Source: an uncultured Prevotella sp. (GTDB lineage Bacteria; Bacteroidota; Bacteroidia; Bacteroidales; Bacteroidaceae). From it: 64,000 bases of DNA. Shown in pieces: positions 24,753 to 33,820 of this stretch (its first letter is position 1; each line of letters starts with the position of its first letter). The stretch covers positions 1 through 64,000 of the forward strand of contig CALIZL010000036.1 of NCBI GenBank assembly GCA_938028745.1, in the 5' to 3' direction. Under the pieces are notes generated by a model, which saw only the letters and a list, made by a program, of their open reading frames with translations, did no database searches and was not told the origin of the DNA. Both the position numbers and the translations under genes were made by a program.

Positions 24753-25628
24753 ATGGAATATCTCAAAGCAGTCTTCACGCTGAACGTGGCGGCAGAAGAC
24801 ATGGATGCAGCCAAAGACCTGCTTGCCGACCTTGCTGCGGCGGCTGGTTTCGAGGCTTTTGAAGAAACGGATGATAAGTTGGTGGGTTATGTTCAGCCGC
24901 AGTTGTTAGACAAAGGGGCATTAGATGAGGCCATCACCGACTTCCCCATTGCCTCGGCAAGCATTGCTTACGAAATGGTTGAGGCAGAAAATCGCAACTG
25001 GAACGAGGCGTGGGAGGCCAGCGGTTTTGAGCCCATCTGCATTGATGGGTGTTGCATAATATACGATGCACGCCATTATTCGCCTGCTGATTTGCCCACG
25101 CACTTCGACCTGCAAGTGGCTATCGAACCGCGACAGGCCTTTGGAACGGGTGCACACGAAACCACCCGGATGGTTGTGGCCCAGCTGTTGGGCATGCCCT
25201 TGCAAGGCAAACGCCTACTAGACTGCGGCTGCGGAACGGGCATATTGGGCATTGTGGCCTCTAAATTGGGGGTGGATAGCGTGTTGGGATACGATGTTGA
25301 CGAGTGGAGCGTGGACAACAGCCTGCACAATGTCGACCTGAACGGCGTGCAAAACATGGCTGTGCGCAAGGGCGATGCCACGACATTGAACGCCGACGAC
25401 GGGCAGTTTGATGTGGTTGTGGCCAACATCAACCGCAATATTCTTTTGGCCGACATGCCCCGTTGGGTGCAGATGATGGCGCAAGGCGGAAGGATTGTGT
25501 TCAGCGGATTTTACCAAACGGACGTGCCGATGCTTGTTAAGGCGGCTGCCGACTTGGGGTTGCGGCTCACTTCGGAGAGCGAACAGGAGGATTGGGCGTG
25601 TTTAACGTTCTGTAAAGGCAGGTTCTGA
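24753..25628 (+). CDS. prmA: Ribosomal protein L11 methyltransferase
   Basis: 291 residues. The N-terminal substrate-binding domain (residues 1 to about 85) contains AENRNWNEAWEASGFEPI, typical of PrmA. The SAM domain has GTGAHETTRMVVAQLL, then motif I LLDCGCGTGILGIVASKLG near 150, VLGYDVDEWSV, and the catalytic/adenine motif VVANINRNILL (NxxxN type). It trimethylates lysines and the N-terminus of L11 in the cytosol. The last codons (AGGCAGGTTCTGA) lie inside the left arm of the inverted-repeat element at 25616, so the C-terminus KGRF may have been set by its insertion. Confidence 0.94.
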   Translation: MEYLKAVFTLNVAAEDMDAAKDLLADLAAAAGFEAFEETDDKLVGYVQPQLLDKGALDEAITDFPIASASIAYEMVEAENRNWNEAWEASGFEPICIDGCCIIYDARHYSPADLPTHFDLQVAIEPRQAFGTGAHETTRMVVAQLLGMPLQGKRLLDCGCGTGILGIVASKLGVDSVLGYDVDEWSVDNSLHNVDLNGVQNMAVRKGDATTLNADDGQFDVVVANINRNILLADMPRWVQMMAQGGRIVFSGFYQTDVPMLVKAAADLGLRLTSESEQEDWACLTFCKGRF

Positions 25629-25810
25629 AAATTACCTTTACTGTATTTTTAGGCTTTATCTGTGCAGATTTCACCTACTTCTTAATGGAGCATAGTGGGC
25701 TATGCGACCGAAAAAGTAAGTGAAAGATGCCGGATAAAGGCAAACACGCAGTGAAGAGCGAACTATAAGAAGGAGAAAAGGCATAAGCGTGGAATTTTTA
25801 GAACATGCCT
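25616..25810. mobile_element. 195-bp long-inverted-repeat element (MITE-like), copy 1
   Basis: Outer arms AGGCAGGTTCTGAAAATTAC and AGGCATGTTCTAAAAATTCC (right, complemented) are inverted. Inner arms GGCTTTATCTGTGCAG and GCCTTTATCCGGCATC, plus TTTCACCTACTT and TTTCACTTACTT, also pair. The centre is GCATAGTGGGCTATGC. The fold is one long hairpin with a palindromic tip. The tip GTAGCCCRC is shared with the elements at 57799 and 60608. No coding capacity. Confidence 0.65.
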
Positions 25811-25894
25811 AATGGGTAACTAATTGCTGCTGTAAAGGGGCGAATAAAGCACACGATGCTTGGCGTGGGCATCGTGTAGACGTTACGTTTGGTG

Positions 25895-26332
25895 TTATTT
25901 CATCAAGTCTTCCATGAAACTATCAAGGTCTTCGTCAAGGTTTTGTAGCAGCTCTCCCGTGATGATACTCGTATCATCGTCAACGAGATGAAGCTCTGCC
26001 ACATGGTTCTTCTCATCGTCTTCGAGCACAAAGCTGAATGGTCTGAGAATGCCCATCCTTTCTACCACGTTGTTCAGTCTTCGTAAGCAGCCTTGCAAAA
26101 TGTGTGTAACGCTGTGGTAAAAGTGTTCGTCCCTGCTTTCAATCCACTGCTCAACCACGCAACGGGTTATCTCCCTGTCGTCGTCGTCGAAGGCAAGCAG
26201 CTCGCCTGAGTCTTGCGAAACCCTGATGTGGATGTCGGTGAGGGCGGTGTTGTTTTCTAGGTTTGGAAACTTTTGCGCTATTTTGTTGATGGCGCGTTCC
26301 ACCTGCATGATGGTTTGTTCCGTAGCTTTCAT
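25895..26332 (-). CDS. Hypothetical acidic protein
   Basis: 145 residues, strongly acidic, with no signal peptide or membrane segment. N-terminal helix MKATEQTIMQVERAINKIAQKFPNLE; middle strands TDIHIRVSQDSGELLAFDDDDRE; C-terminal ITGELLQNLDEDLDSFMEDLMK. I do not recognise a family with certainty; proteins like this occur in Bacteroidales as conserved hypotheticals. Probably cytosolic. Its own -7 box lies 25 bp upstream. Confidence 0.7.
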   Translation of the reverse strand: MKATEQTIMQVERAINKIAQKFPNLENNTALTDIHIRVSQDSGELLAFDDDDREITRCVVEQWIESRDEHFYHSVTHILQGCLRRLNNVVERMGILRPFSFVLEDDEKNHVAELHLVDDDTSIITGELLQNLDEDLDSFMEDLMK

Positions 26333-26357
26333 AATGCAAATTGTTTTAATGGTATTG

Positions 26358-26365
26358 CAAAGATA
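26358..26365 (-). promoter_or_regulatory. -7 box for the acidic hypothetical gene
   Basis: Minus-strand TATCTTTG, a full match, 25 bp before the ATG. The rest of 26366-26600 shows only a short GGGG/CCCC hairpin near 26537-26554. Confidence 0.5.
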
Positions 26366-26606
26366 GTAAAAAACCGCAAAGGCAAGCGTGTTTGTATAAA
26401 AAATGTTCGTCTTTTAAGGATATTTCATCTTGGCGCTAGGGGATGGTGTGCCTGCGTTGTGGGGGTAGAGTCGATGGCTAACGGTCCACAATTTTGCACC
26501 GCGGCTCTTTGTTCCTACCACAAAACGGCATGGGCACATGGGGCAAAATCCCCTTAAAAGCAAGTGTCTTGAAGGTGCAAAGGCCTGTTCCATCAGCATA
26601 AAACAG

Positions 26607-26634
26607 AGGGCGGGGCAAAGCGCAGCCCCGCCTT
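26607..26634 (-). terminator. Terminator of the SEC-C gene
   Basis: GGCGGGGC (26609) and GCCCCGCC (26625) pair perfectly; the minus strand continues into a T-rich CTCTGTTTTATG. Confidence 0.65.
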
Positions 26635-26686
26635 AAAGGCTGTTTTCTAGCGGTACGGGGTGGGGCGATGTTTGCCCCTTACGGGT

Positions 26687-28252
26687 TTAGTTTTCTCTTC
26701 CGCAGCATTTTTTATACTTCTTTCCGCTTCCACAGGGGCAGGGTTCGTTGCGCCCAACCTTAGGTTGCTGCAAGTTTAAATTGCCAAAGGGATTTTTAAA
26801 ACCGCTGTCAAAGGGGGAGTCTATGTTGAACGTGGGGTTTGCAGCGGCAGAGTGGGCGTTCGGTCGCAGTCGTTTGCTCGCTATCTGTTCTGGCGAAAAC
26901 CCATTGAAATGCGGCCGAGGAACGTTGTTTACGAATGTGGTGATGATGCTTATGTCTTTGTCGCTGGGTAACTTACTTTGTGGAAATACCTCAATTATTT
27001 CGCTTAACAGTTTTCCGTTAGGCATGCGCTCTTCTTGAATGCGGTGGAAAATTTGGGTAAAATGCACAAAGGCTTCATCCTCACTGAACCCCTTTCTCGT
27101 TAGTAAGTCGAAGAAATCCTGTTCTTCGGCATTTATGGGACGAATGAAAGGATAGAGACCGCGCAGCATTAAGTCGTCGAAAGAAAGCTCGGGGCGGTCG
27201 TCGTCCTCCCACTCGCTTTTGCCTAGGTTGGGCATGTCTTTCAGTCGCGGCGTACACAATGTCCCGCCTTGTTTGTCCCAAGAGGCGGCACAGGTAAAGA
27301 TTTTCGTCAGTATGCTGTGTTCAAAATAGATGTTCACGAACATACCCATTTCTTTTCCCATCTCTTTCCGCATTCTTTCCGACAATATTTGGATGGCTTT
27401 TTTGCGGCTAATCCATCCCACTGTGTTCATCAGTCCCACCAGCAAGGTCTCCAAAGTAAACTCGGCTAACGTCAGCTTAGCGATGATGGTGGGGCGGATT
27501 AGTGGTTGCAGAGTCTCTTTAAGGTCGTCGTATATAGCTATATATTCACCCTCCTTGCCGTCTATCGCTGTGTCCATAACGATTCTTAGCCAGTTTAAGG
27601 TGGGCGGTGTGTGGCTGTAATCAACCCTCACCAACTTTCCGTTTACCATTTCTTGTAGTAAATACAAGTCGCGCATCGGAAGTCCTAGCAGCCATTCCTC
27701 GGGGTGTTGGGTAACAAATTTGTAGATGTCTTGCTGCATTTTCTTCATCGACGATGCCCTAGTCGCCTTAATGGTGCTTGGCGCGCCGAGGAGGAAGGCT
27801 TCCTGTTCTAGCATGTTTGGGTTCATTTCGCCCAGTGCCTTTTTGTATGAAGTTGGCTCAAGGTCAGAACCACTGGGCTCGAACAGAAAGTCGTCGGACA
27901 CAAACAGGTCTAGCAACTCTTGGTACGTGTTTTCTATTTCGATAGTCACCTTGTTCAGCTCTTCATCAATTTCCACATCAAATACGCTGTTTAACAGTGC
28001 GGCACAGGCCGGTGCGGCCGTGCTTTGTACGTATGGCGTCAAGTCTTTGGTGGTGCATTCGCCTTGTACCTCCAAGTCTTTGAAGGCTTCGTATAGCATC
28101 TTTGTGGGCACATCCATGTTCTTTGTGCTGCCCACTTCGGTGAGGGTGGCTGTTTCGCGTGTTACATTCACCAGTGCGAATAGTTTTTTGCCCCTTCTCA
28201 ACTTGAATGTATCCAGTTTTTTTAGTGTTTCTTGAAACTCTTTAAATGTCAT
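26687..28252 (-). CDS. SEC-C motif-containing helical protein
   Basis: 521 residues from [16 protein letters not shown] at 28252; an upstream ATG at 28357 would add 35 residues with no fold character and overlap the -7-like site. The body is mostly helical, with no recognised enzymatic motif. The last 22 residues, [18 protein letters not shown] plus GREN, are a canonical zinc-binding SEC-C motif as in SecA. SEC-C tails mediate zinc-dependent protein or ribosome contacts. Large SEC-C proteins of this type occur in Bacteroidales; their function is unknown. Confidence 0.8.
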   Translation of the reverse strand: MTFKEFQETLKKLDTFKLRRGKKLFALVNVTRETATLTEVGSTKNMDVPTKMLYEAFKDLEVQGECTTKDLTPYVQSTAAPACAALLNSVFDVEIDEELNKVTIEIENTYQELLDLFVSDDFLFEPSGSDLEPTSYKKALGEMNPNMLEQEAFLLGAPSTIKATRASSMKKMQQDIYKFVTQHPEEWLLGLPMRDLYLLQEMVNGKLVRVDYSHTPPTLNWLRIVMDTAIDGKEGEYIAIYDDLKETLQPLIRPTIIAKLTLAEFTLETLLVGLMNTVGWISRKKAIQILSERMRKEMGKEMGMFVNIYFEHSILTKIFTCAASWDKQGGTLCTPRLKDMPNLGKSEWEDDDRPELSFDDLMLRGLYPFIRPINAEEQDFFDLLTRKGFSEDEAFVHFTQIFHRIQEERMPNGKLLSEIIEVFPQSKLPSDKDISIITTFVNNVPRPHFNGFSPEQIASKRLRPNAHSAAANPTFNIDSPFDSGFKNPFGNLNLQQPKVGRNEPCPCGSGKKYKKCCGREN

Positions 28253-28385
28253 TGTTCTTGTCGTTGTTGTTTGCGGTTGTATCAGTTTTTGTTGGCTTAG
28301 TGCTAACACTAAGCCTTTTTGTGGGTAGCACTGCGGTGCATGCGTGGTGCCATACATGTTAACGGGACATCCCTGTCCGCATCTG

Positions 28386-28393
28386 CGAAGTTA
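28386..28393 (-). promoter_or_regulatory. Possible -7 box for the SEC-C gene
   Basis: Minus-strand TAACTTCG, one mismatch from TAnnTTTG. Confidence 0.3.
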
Positions 28394-28484
28394 CAAAAAA
28401 TATCTTTCATAGCCATAAGCTTGTTGCTATGTTTTTTTATCTGTTGAATGGTTCGTTGCCTTGCGACCGATGGTTAAGGCTTAT

Positions 28485-28655
28485 CACTAACTCACCAATT
28501 CATCAATTCATCAACTCACCAACTCACCAACTCATCAACTCACCAACTCACCAACTCATCAACTCATCAACTCATCAACTTACCAACTCATCAACTTACC
28601 AACTCATCAACTTACCAACTCATCAACTCATCAACTCACAAACTCACCAACTTAA
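28485..28655 (+). repeat. 8-bp tandem repeats (CAACTCAT/CAACTCAC/CAACTTAC)
   Basis: About 18 nearly exact 8-bp units. They abut the left end of element copy C with the usual CAACTTAAATTATTATT junction. Any translation would be a monotonous 8-residue repeat (INSPTHQL), so this is not a gene. Confidence 0.85.
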
Positions 28656-29280
28656 ATTATTATTTTTATTTTACAATGCGGCTCTAATTTTAACTCCGTT
28701 CTAGCGAAAATTTCGGCTATAAAATAGGCAAATAGCCACTATTTCTAACCTTTCACGCCTTTCGTTCTGTCTATTTTCAGGAGCAAAACCTGCATTTAGC
28801 ATCATTTAGCCTTTCTATTTTGACTGCTAGCTCGAAATTTTTCACGCCCAATTACGTACTTTTAGCCCCTAAGATGCCACTTCTTAGTGGCTATTTTGCC
28901 CTTTTAGTCCTATGTCTAATGCCTCGAAAAGGTTTTGTTTATACTATTGCAGTGTATTTTTATGCTTTTTCGTCTTGCGTTTAGCAGCATTTAGCACTGC
29001 GTTTTGCCGCATTTTACCTTGCGTTTAGCACCAAAACGCCTTGCATTTAGCATCAAAACGCACTGCGTTTAGCACCAAAATGCACTCCATTTTGCAGCAA
29101 ATGGCCCCAAAACAGGTGCAAATGGCGGTTGCTTTAAATATATATTCATTCTCCCGTATCCACATGCTAACCCTTTTTTGCAGCAAAACAAACCTTCGCG
29201 AGAATCGATTTTTTGCGGCAAGGCGAGCGATTGGCCATGATTTTCGCAGCCATAGTGTTAAAGGTTGTGCGGAAAATATT
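28649..29280 (+). repeat. Large intergenic element, copy C, with a six-unit 22-bp array
   Basis: Shares TATTTTACAA, CGTTCTAGCGAAAATTT, ATCATTTAGCCTTTCTA, CACGCCCAATTACGTA, CTTTTAGCCCCTAAGA, CCTTCGCGAGAATCGATTTT and GTGTTAAAGGTTGTGCGG with A and B. The array units start at 28978, 29000, 29022, 29044, 29066 and 29088, exactly 22 bp apart. It lies between divergent genes. Confidence 0.85.
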
Positions 29281-29304
29281 ACATTGTCGTGCGTGTGCTA
29301 AAAG

Positions 29305-29368
29305 TTTCTGTGATTATGTATTTTCTTCTTTTTAAGCTCGCCCTTCATCGTATTTTTAGAACCTGCCT
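29305..29368 (+). repeat. Partial copy of the inverted-repeat element end
   Basis: TTTTCTTCTTTTTAAGCTCG followed by GTATTTTTAGAACCTGCCT resembles one half of the element at 25616-25810. No partner arm is seen, so this is probably a half element. Confidence 0.4.
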
Positions 29369-29424
29369 AAAATAAAATAGCAAAGTCGGCGTTGTTAACA
29401 ATAAAGAACCATTAAACCTAAACC

Positions 29425-31491
29425 ATGAGTTTTATTGCTACCATGACACTAAGAAAGGCAGGCCGACTGAATGAGGCCTTGCAACAAGCCAACGCCGATT
29501 GGCAACACGAGAAAAGCCCACATGCAGGCATGGCCATGTTTTGGGTACAGAAAGACATCTGCGACTGGCTTATCAAAGAGCAGCGATTGGACGAGGCCAA
29601 TCAGCGCATCGCCCTTTTGGAACAGCTGCTACCCCTGATGAACGACACGGAGGGCATCGCCAGCAAGGCTATCGAACGACTGAAAGAACACGCGCTGCCC
29701 TTTTATCCGCAAATACGGCACATCGAACAAATGAGTAAAGACGGCTGCGAAAGGGTGGCATACGAGGCTTTGCTGCCGTTTTTGGGTGAAGACCTGCCGA
29801 CGGCCTTGCACGAAAGAGTGGGGTGGGTGGTGTATCGCTACCTGAAACGCATGCCGCCCGAATGCCAATCAGCAACGGCGCGAAGGGCTTTACTGCACTA
29901 TATCACGCTGAAAAACAAACGCCCTTCCTTGCTGCACTCACAAATGTTGCTGATGGCCATCGCGATAAAGGAGCGGTTTGCCGACTTTAAACTGCTGAAT
30001 TTTATCGCTGCTTGGGACGTGAATACCTTTGCCGAGGCCGACTTCCAGCCCTCGCAACACGAGGAGCAAATGTTCCGTCCACTGGCCGAACGCGTTGTGG
30101 AGCATTGTTTCGATTTAGGTTATGGCTTGCAAGAAGTGCTCAATACATTCTTGCCTAACATGCGTTTTACAGACGAAAAGGTGAAAGAACTCTATGCCCG
30201 AAGTAGATATTTCGCCATTTTCAACCAGCAAAAGCAAGACGAAACGGCCGCCATCGCACTGGCCGAACATTATGCGCAGACCATAAACGGAACGCCCATG
30301 CGCAACGAATACCATTCGGCCATTCTTCATTTCTACCTTCGGCATCTGCCCAAAGCCCATCAGCGACAGGCATTGCGGTTTGTTAAAGGGTGGGGAATGG
30401 GCAATTTCAGGGACGAAGACTGGCTGCGCGCCAACAAAGACGACCGCCGACACCCTGCATTAGTAGAGAAAACACTTGTTGCTTTGCTGTCGGCATGCGA
30501 GAAACACGAACTGAGAAGGCTGAACGAGCGGCCACCCGCCATCCTGCAAAAGGCTCTTGATGCCTATGCCGACAACGAAAGCTTGATGCGGCTATGGGTG
30601 AAAGCTAAGTTGGCTGCGTGTAAGGACCATGAGGCACTTGAAACACTTCGTTGCCTAATACGTAAGCAACAGCGTTTTTACTTATGGAAGGAGCTGGCCG
30701 ACATTACACCAGACGAACAGCTTAAACTATCGGCTCTGTGTAAGGCCATATTGCTGCAACCCAAGGACGAATTCTTGGGTAAGGTTCATTTTATGCTGGC
30801 CTTGTTGCTTAAAGAACAGGGCTTGTTGTCTGAGGCTCAAGCGCAGATTAACGCGTATGTGGAAACCTATCGGCGAAACGGCTGGACGCCAACACCCGAA
30901 ATGCAGGCCCTAGCCAATGCCATGCCGCCAGGTATCGCGCCTTGTGCCGATGTTTCGGCTTTCTATAACGCCCACTTAGATGCAGCCCACGACTTCTTGT
31001 TCCCCGATTTGCATTGGAACCTGCTGGTGGTGATGAACTTCTTTACGCAAACTAATCCCAAAACAGGCAGAAAGACAGACAAGGTGGCCTTGGCCGATAC
31101 CAACGGCAACACCCTTTCTGTTAATCGCAGGCAATGGCCAAGCGGACATCGTTTGGTGAGGTTTGCTTGTGTTGAGGCCAAGATTGCAGTGGAAGGCAAA
31201 CGCAAAGACATCGTGGCTATGCGGCCATCTGTTGCCGACGGCAAGGATATTTGGCACTTGGATGCCGCGCAAATCGTTCGGGTGGATGAACAAAAACAAC
31301 GCTATTTGGCCAAGAACGAGGCTGGGTTAACGCTCGTCATTCCTTATTATATAATAAGGAGTAGGATGGATTGTGGAACAAAGGTGCGTATTTGGTGGGT
31401 GGACACCACAACGAAGGAGGGTAAAAGCATGCGCAGAACAATAGCGGTAGAGCTTATTGCTGCCGAAAACCAGCCCCAAGGCATGCCCTGA
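29425..31491 (+). CDS. Large helical-repeat protein with C-terminal beta (OB-like) region
   Basis: 688 residues, cytosolic by sequence. Residues 1 to about 510 form paired helices of TPR type (TLRKAGRLNEALQQANADWQ; KVHFMLALLLKEQGLLSEAQAQINAYVETYR). Residues about 530-680 are beta-rich (NLLVVMNFFTQTNPKTGRKT, KVALADTNGNTLSVNRRQW, GTKVRIWWVDTTTKEG) and look like one or two small OB/S1-like barrels. I recall similar TPR plus S1/CSD-like proteins associated with TOTE conflict systems (DUF7017), but no primase or helicase partner is nearby, so this is tentative. Start could also be M7. Confidence 0.7.
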   Translation: MSFIATMTLRKAGRLNEALQQANADWQHEKSPHAGMAMFWVQKDICDWLIKEQRLDEANQRIALLEQLLPLMNDTEGIASKAIERLKEHALPFYPQIRHIEQMSKDGCERVAYEALLPFLGEDLPTALHERVGWVVYRYLKRMPPECQSATARRALLHYITLKNKRPSLLHSQMLLMAIAIKERFADFKLLNFIAAWDVNTFAEADFQPSQHEEQMFRPLAERVVEHCFDLGYGLQEVLNTFLPNMRFTDEKVKELYARSRYFAIFNQQKQDETAAIALAEHYAQTINGTPMRNEYHSAILHFYLRHLPKAHQRQALRFVKGWGMGNFRDEDWLRANKDDRRHPALVEKTLVALLSACEKHELRRLNERPPAILQKALDAYADNESLMRLWVKAKLAACKDHEALETLRCLIRKQQRFYLWKELADITPDEQLKLSALCKAILLQPKDEFLGKVHFMLALLLKEQGLLSEAQAQINAYVETYRRNGWTPTPEMQALANAMPPGIAPCADVSAFYNAHLDAAHDFLFPDLHWNLLVVMNFFTQTNPKTGRKTDKVALADTNGNTLSVNRRQWPSGHRLVRFACVEAKIAVEGKRKDIVAMRPSVADGKDIWHLDAAQIVRVDEQKQRYLAKNEAGLTLVIPYYIIRSRMDCGTKVRIWWVDTTTKEGKSMRRTIAVELIAAENQPQGMP

Positions 31492-31615
31492 AAAGAAGGC
31501 CTGATGGCACGCCATGTGTTGTGTTGTTTTATCTTTCGCTTGTTAACTTGGCGAACAGCATCTATGGCGAACCAACAACAAGGCGCAAGCTTAATGGGGC
31601 ATTTGCCCATCCCCC

Positions 31616-32248
31616 TTAGATGTAATACTCTGCTGCATCTACCATTCCCGCTCGTAAGGCGTATTTTGTTGCTTCATGAATGTTGTTGACATTCAGTTTG
31701 CGGAAGATGTTTTTGCGGTGTGTGTTAACGGTATGAAAGCTAGAAAAGCGTTTCTCGGCAATCTCTTTCGTGGTTAGTCCAAGGGCGATGTCGCGTAATA
31801 TCTCCATTTCTGTCTTTGTAAGTTTCGCACGTTCTACCTCTTGCCGTTGTTCGTCGGCCATTTGCACGAGGGGCGCATAGAGGTATGGCTCTCCGTGTAG
31901 CGCATCGTACAGGGCTTGGCGTATTTGGGGGAGCGGTGCGTCTTTGAGGATGAGGCCAAAGTGCGGGCTGCTTGCAACTACCAAGCGTACGAAGTCGTTG
32001 GTAAGCGTTTCGCTAAACAAGAGCCATTGCACACTTTGAAATCGCTGTTGCCAAATAAGCAATTCGTCGAAGCTGGCAAAGTCGAACAAAGTGTAGTCTA
32101 ACACCACTACGGCCTGTTCTTGTCCATCAAGAAGTGTGGCAAGCGCGGCTTTGTCGGCGGCAAAGGCAATGCCGTTATATTTCATTTCGTTGCAAAGCCA
32201 TTGCAAGCCAACTTGGGTGATGTCTTGATTGTCGCAGAGAATGAGCAT
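31616..32248 (-). CDS. LuxR/NarL-type response regulator
   Basis: 210 residues. The N-terminal half is a receiver-like domain: Asp6 and Asp9 near the N-terminus, VVVLDYTLFD with the phosphoacceptor Asp51, a Ser at the T/S switch (LLFSE) and Lys in GLILKDA. The C-terminal GerE/LuxR helix-turn-helix reads LTKTEMEILRDIALGLTTKEIAEKRFSSFHTVNTHRKNIFRKLNV, with TVNTHRKNIF as recognition helix. A DNA-binding transcription factor, probably activated by a histidine kinase; none is adjacent. Targets unknown. Confidence 0.88.
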   Translation of the reverse strand: MLILCDNQDITQVGLQWLCNEMKYNGIAFAADKAALATLLDGQEQAVVVLDYTLFDFASFDELLIWQQRFQSVQWLLFSETLTNDFVRLVVASSPHFGLILKDAPLPQIRQALYDALHGEPYLYAPLVQMADEQRQEVERAKLTKTEMEILRDIALGLTTKEIAEKRFSSFHTVNTHRKNIFRKLNVNNIHEATKYALRAGMVDAAEYYI

Positions 32249-32269
32249 AATGAAAAGGGCTTATAAAGG

Positions 32270-32730
32270 TGAAAGAGCTTATAAAGGTGAAAAAGTGAAA
32301 GGGTGAAAAAATGGCTGCGCCTTTTAAAGGTGAAAGGGTGAAAGGGTGAGAAAATGGCTAACGCCTTTAAAGGTGAAAGAGTGAAAAGGTGAAAAAATGG
32401 CTAGAGCCACCTATACATTTGGCTTAACTCCTTAACTCCTTAACTCCATAACTCCTAAAGATGAAAAGGTGTAAAGGTGAAAAGATGGCTAACGCCTTTA
32501 AAGGTGTCTAGCGGTTTCTAGGTTTCTAGTTCTTTCTAGCTTTTGGACAAGTCAGACAAGTCAGACAAGTCAGACTGGTCGGACAAATCAGACTGGTCAG
32601 ACTGGTCAGAATTATCCTATTAACCTAACGCCACCTATACATTTGGCTTAACTCCTTAACTCCATAACTCCTAAAGATGAAAAGGTGAAAAAATGGCTGC
32701 GCCACTCAACTTGCCTACTTGTTAGCTTGC
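32270..32730 (-). repeat. Composite repeat field: TTTTCACC units, GGAGTTA units, 10-bp GACAAGTCA units, conserved linkers
   Basis: Contains GGTGAAAAAGTGAAAGG runs (32270-32400, 32460-32500), two inverted copies of the linker (GCCACC...CATTTGGCTTAACTCC at 32405 and 32630) and 10-bp units GACAAGTCAGACAAGTCAGA (32543-32612). It fills the 660-bp gap between the regulator and rpsP; no gene seen. Confidence 0.75.
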
Positions 32731-32846
32731 CTTCTTTTTAGCTTGCCAACTCATCAACTTGCCTTTTTGTCAGCTCGTCAACTCGTAAACTTGTCTTCTT
32801 GTCAACTTGTTCACTCGTCAACTCGTCCCCCTTGTTTAGCAAGAAA

Positions 32847-32881
32847 GCAAAAAGGGACATGCCGTTTTGTGGCATATCCCT
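32847..32881 (-). terminator. rpsP terminator
   Basis: On the minus strand GGGATATGCC pairs with GGCATGTCCC, followed by TTTTTGCTTT. Confidence 0.8.
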
Positions 32882-32908
32882 CGTTTGTCGTTTGTAAAGC
32901 GTTGTGCC

Positions 32909-33481
32909 TTATGCTTCAGCAGGAGCCTCGTTGGCCTCCTCGGCGGGTGCTTCGGCTGTTGCCTCGGCAGCGTTTTCTACTTCGGCGTTAGCAGCCTCGG
33001 CCTCAGCCTTAGCGGCAGCCTCGGCAGCTTTCTTTTCGTTTACTTTCTTGGCGATGGCAGCGTTGATGCTCTTTTCAGCCTCTAGCTTTTTGGCTTCGAG
33101 ATCTTTCTTGGCCTTAGCCTCGTTGTTACGGATAGCTTCGGTGCCCTTGTTCTTCTCTTCTTTCCAAGCGTCGAACTTCTTTTGTGCTGTTGCCTCGTCG
33201 AATGCGCCTTTCTTAACGCCACCACGTAGGTGTTTCATCAAGTAAACGCCTTCGCCTTTAAGGATGTTGCGAACGGTGTCGGTGGGTTGTGCACCACACT
33301 CTACCCAATGCAGGGCGCGTTCGAAATTCAAATCTACGGTTGCGGGATTGGTGTTGGGGTTGTACGTACCAATCTTCTCAGTAAATTTACCATCACGTGG
33401 TGCTCTTGCGTCGGCGATAATGATACCATAGAAAGCATAGCCCTTACGGCCGCCGCGTTGTAATCTGATTTTTGTTGCCAT
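32909..33481 (-). CDS. rpsP: 30S ribosomal protein S16 with Ala/Glu-rich tail
   Basis: 190 residues from [20 protein letters not shown] at 33481. Residues 1 to about 85 are the S16 core ([41 protein letters not shown]). The remaining half is a Lys/Ala/Glu-rich extension ending [14 protein letters not shown], roughly doubling the usual 80-100 residues; this tail is typical of Bacteroidota S16. Assembles early in the 30S body. It stands alone here, not in the rpsP-rimM-trmD-rplS order of Proteobacteria. Upstream in-frame codons cover the promoter and are not coding. Confidence 0.95.
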   Translation of the reverse strand: MATKIRLQRGGRKGYAFYGIIIADARAPRDGKFTEKIGTYNPNTNPATVDLNFERALHWVECGAQPTDTVRNILKGEGVYLMKHLRGGVKKGAFDEATAQKKFDAWKEEKNKGTEAIRNNEAKAKKDLEAKKLEAEKSINAAIAKKVNEKKAAEAAAKAEAEAANAEVENAAEATAEAPAEEANEAPAEA

Positions 33482-33541
33482 TGTGCAAATTAAAATGTAA
33501 TTAGGTTTGAATTTAATGCCGTCAACTCGTGACAGCGGCTG

Positions 33542-33574
33542 CAAAGGTACGCATATTTTTCTGATAATGAGCAA
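33542..33574 (-). promoter_or_regulatory. rpsP promoter
   Basis: Minus-strand TACCTTTG (33542-33549) with TTG at 33572-33574, spacing 22 bp. The leader is about 60 nt. Confidence 0.5.
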
Positions 33575-33599
33575 GGAAGAGGGAGAAAAATTGATTTAA

Positions 33600-33735
33600 A
33601 GGAGGTGAGGAGTAAGGGTGAAAGGGTGAAAAGGTGAAAAGGTGAAAAGGTGAAAAAATGGCTACGCCCATTAACTCGCCAGCTTGTCAACTCACCAACT
33701 TGTTAACTTGTTAACCTGTAAACCGCTCAACTCCC
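33600..33735. repeat. Low-complexity tract (GGTGAAAA and AACTCACCAACTTG units)
   Basis: Fills most of the gap between the rpsP promoter and the DUF3298 gene. GGTGAAAAGG units (33612-33660) include the ATGGCTACGCC linker fragment, then CCAACTTGTTAACTTG units. Confidence 0.65.
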
Positions 33736-33788
33736 TATAAAAAACACAGATTAACACCCAATAAACCCATTCTTGCGCAATTTATTCG

Positions 33789-33796
33789 TAACTTTG
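33789..33796 (+). promoter_or_regulatory. -7 box for the DUF3298 lipoprotein gene
   Basis: TAACTTTG, full match, 24 bp before the chosen ATG (33821). Confidence 0.5.
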
Positions 33797-33820
33797 CACA
33801 TTATCACGTAATTGAATAAC

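Noticed and set aside
28429..28704. 91-codon repeat-protein frame (INSPTHQL repeats)
   Set aside because: It is the 8-bp low-complexity tract read in frame, without a start context or conservation.
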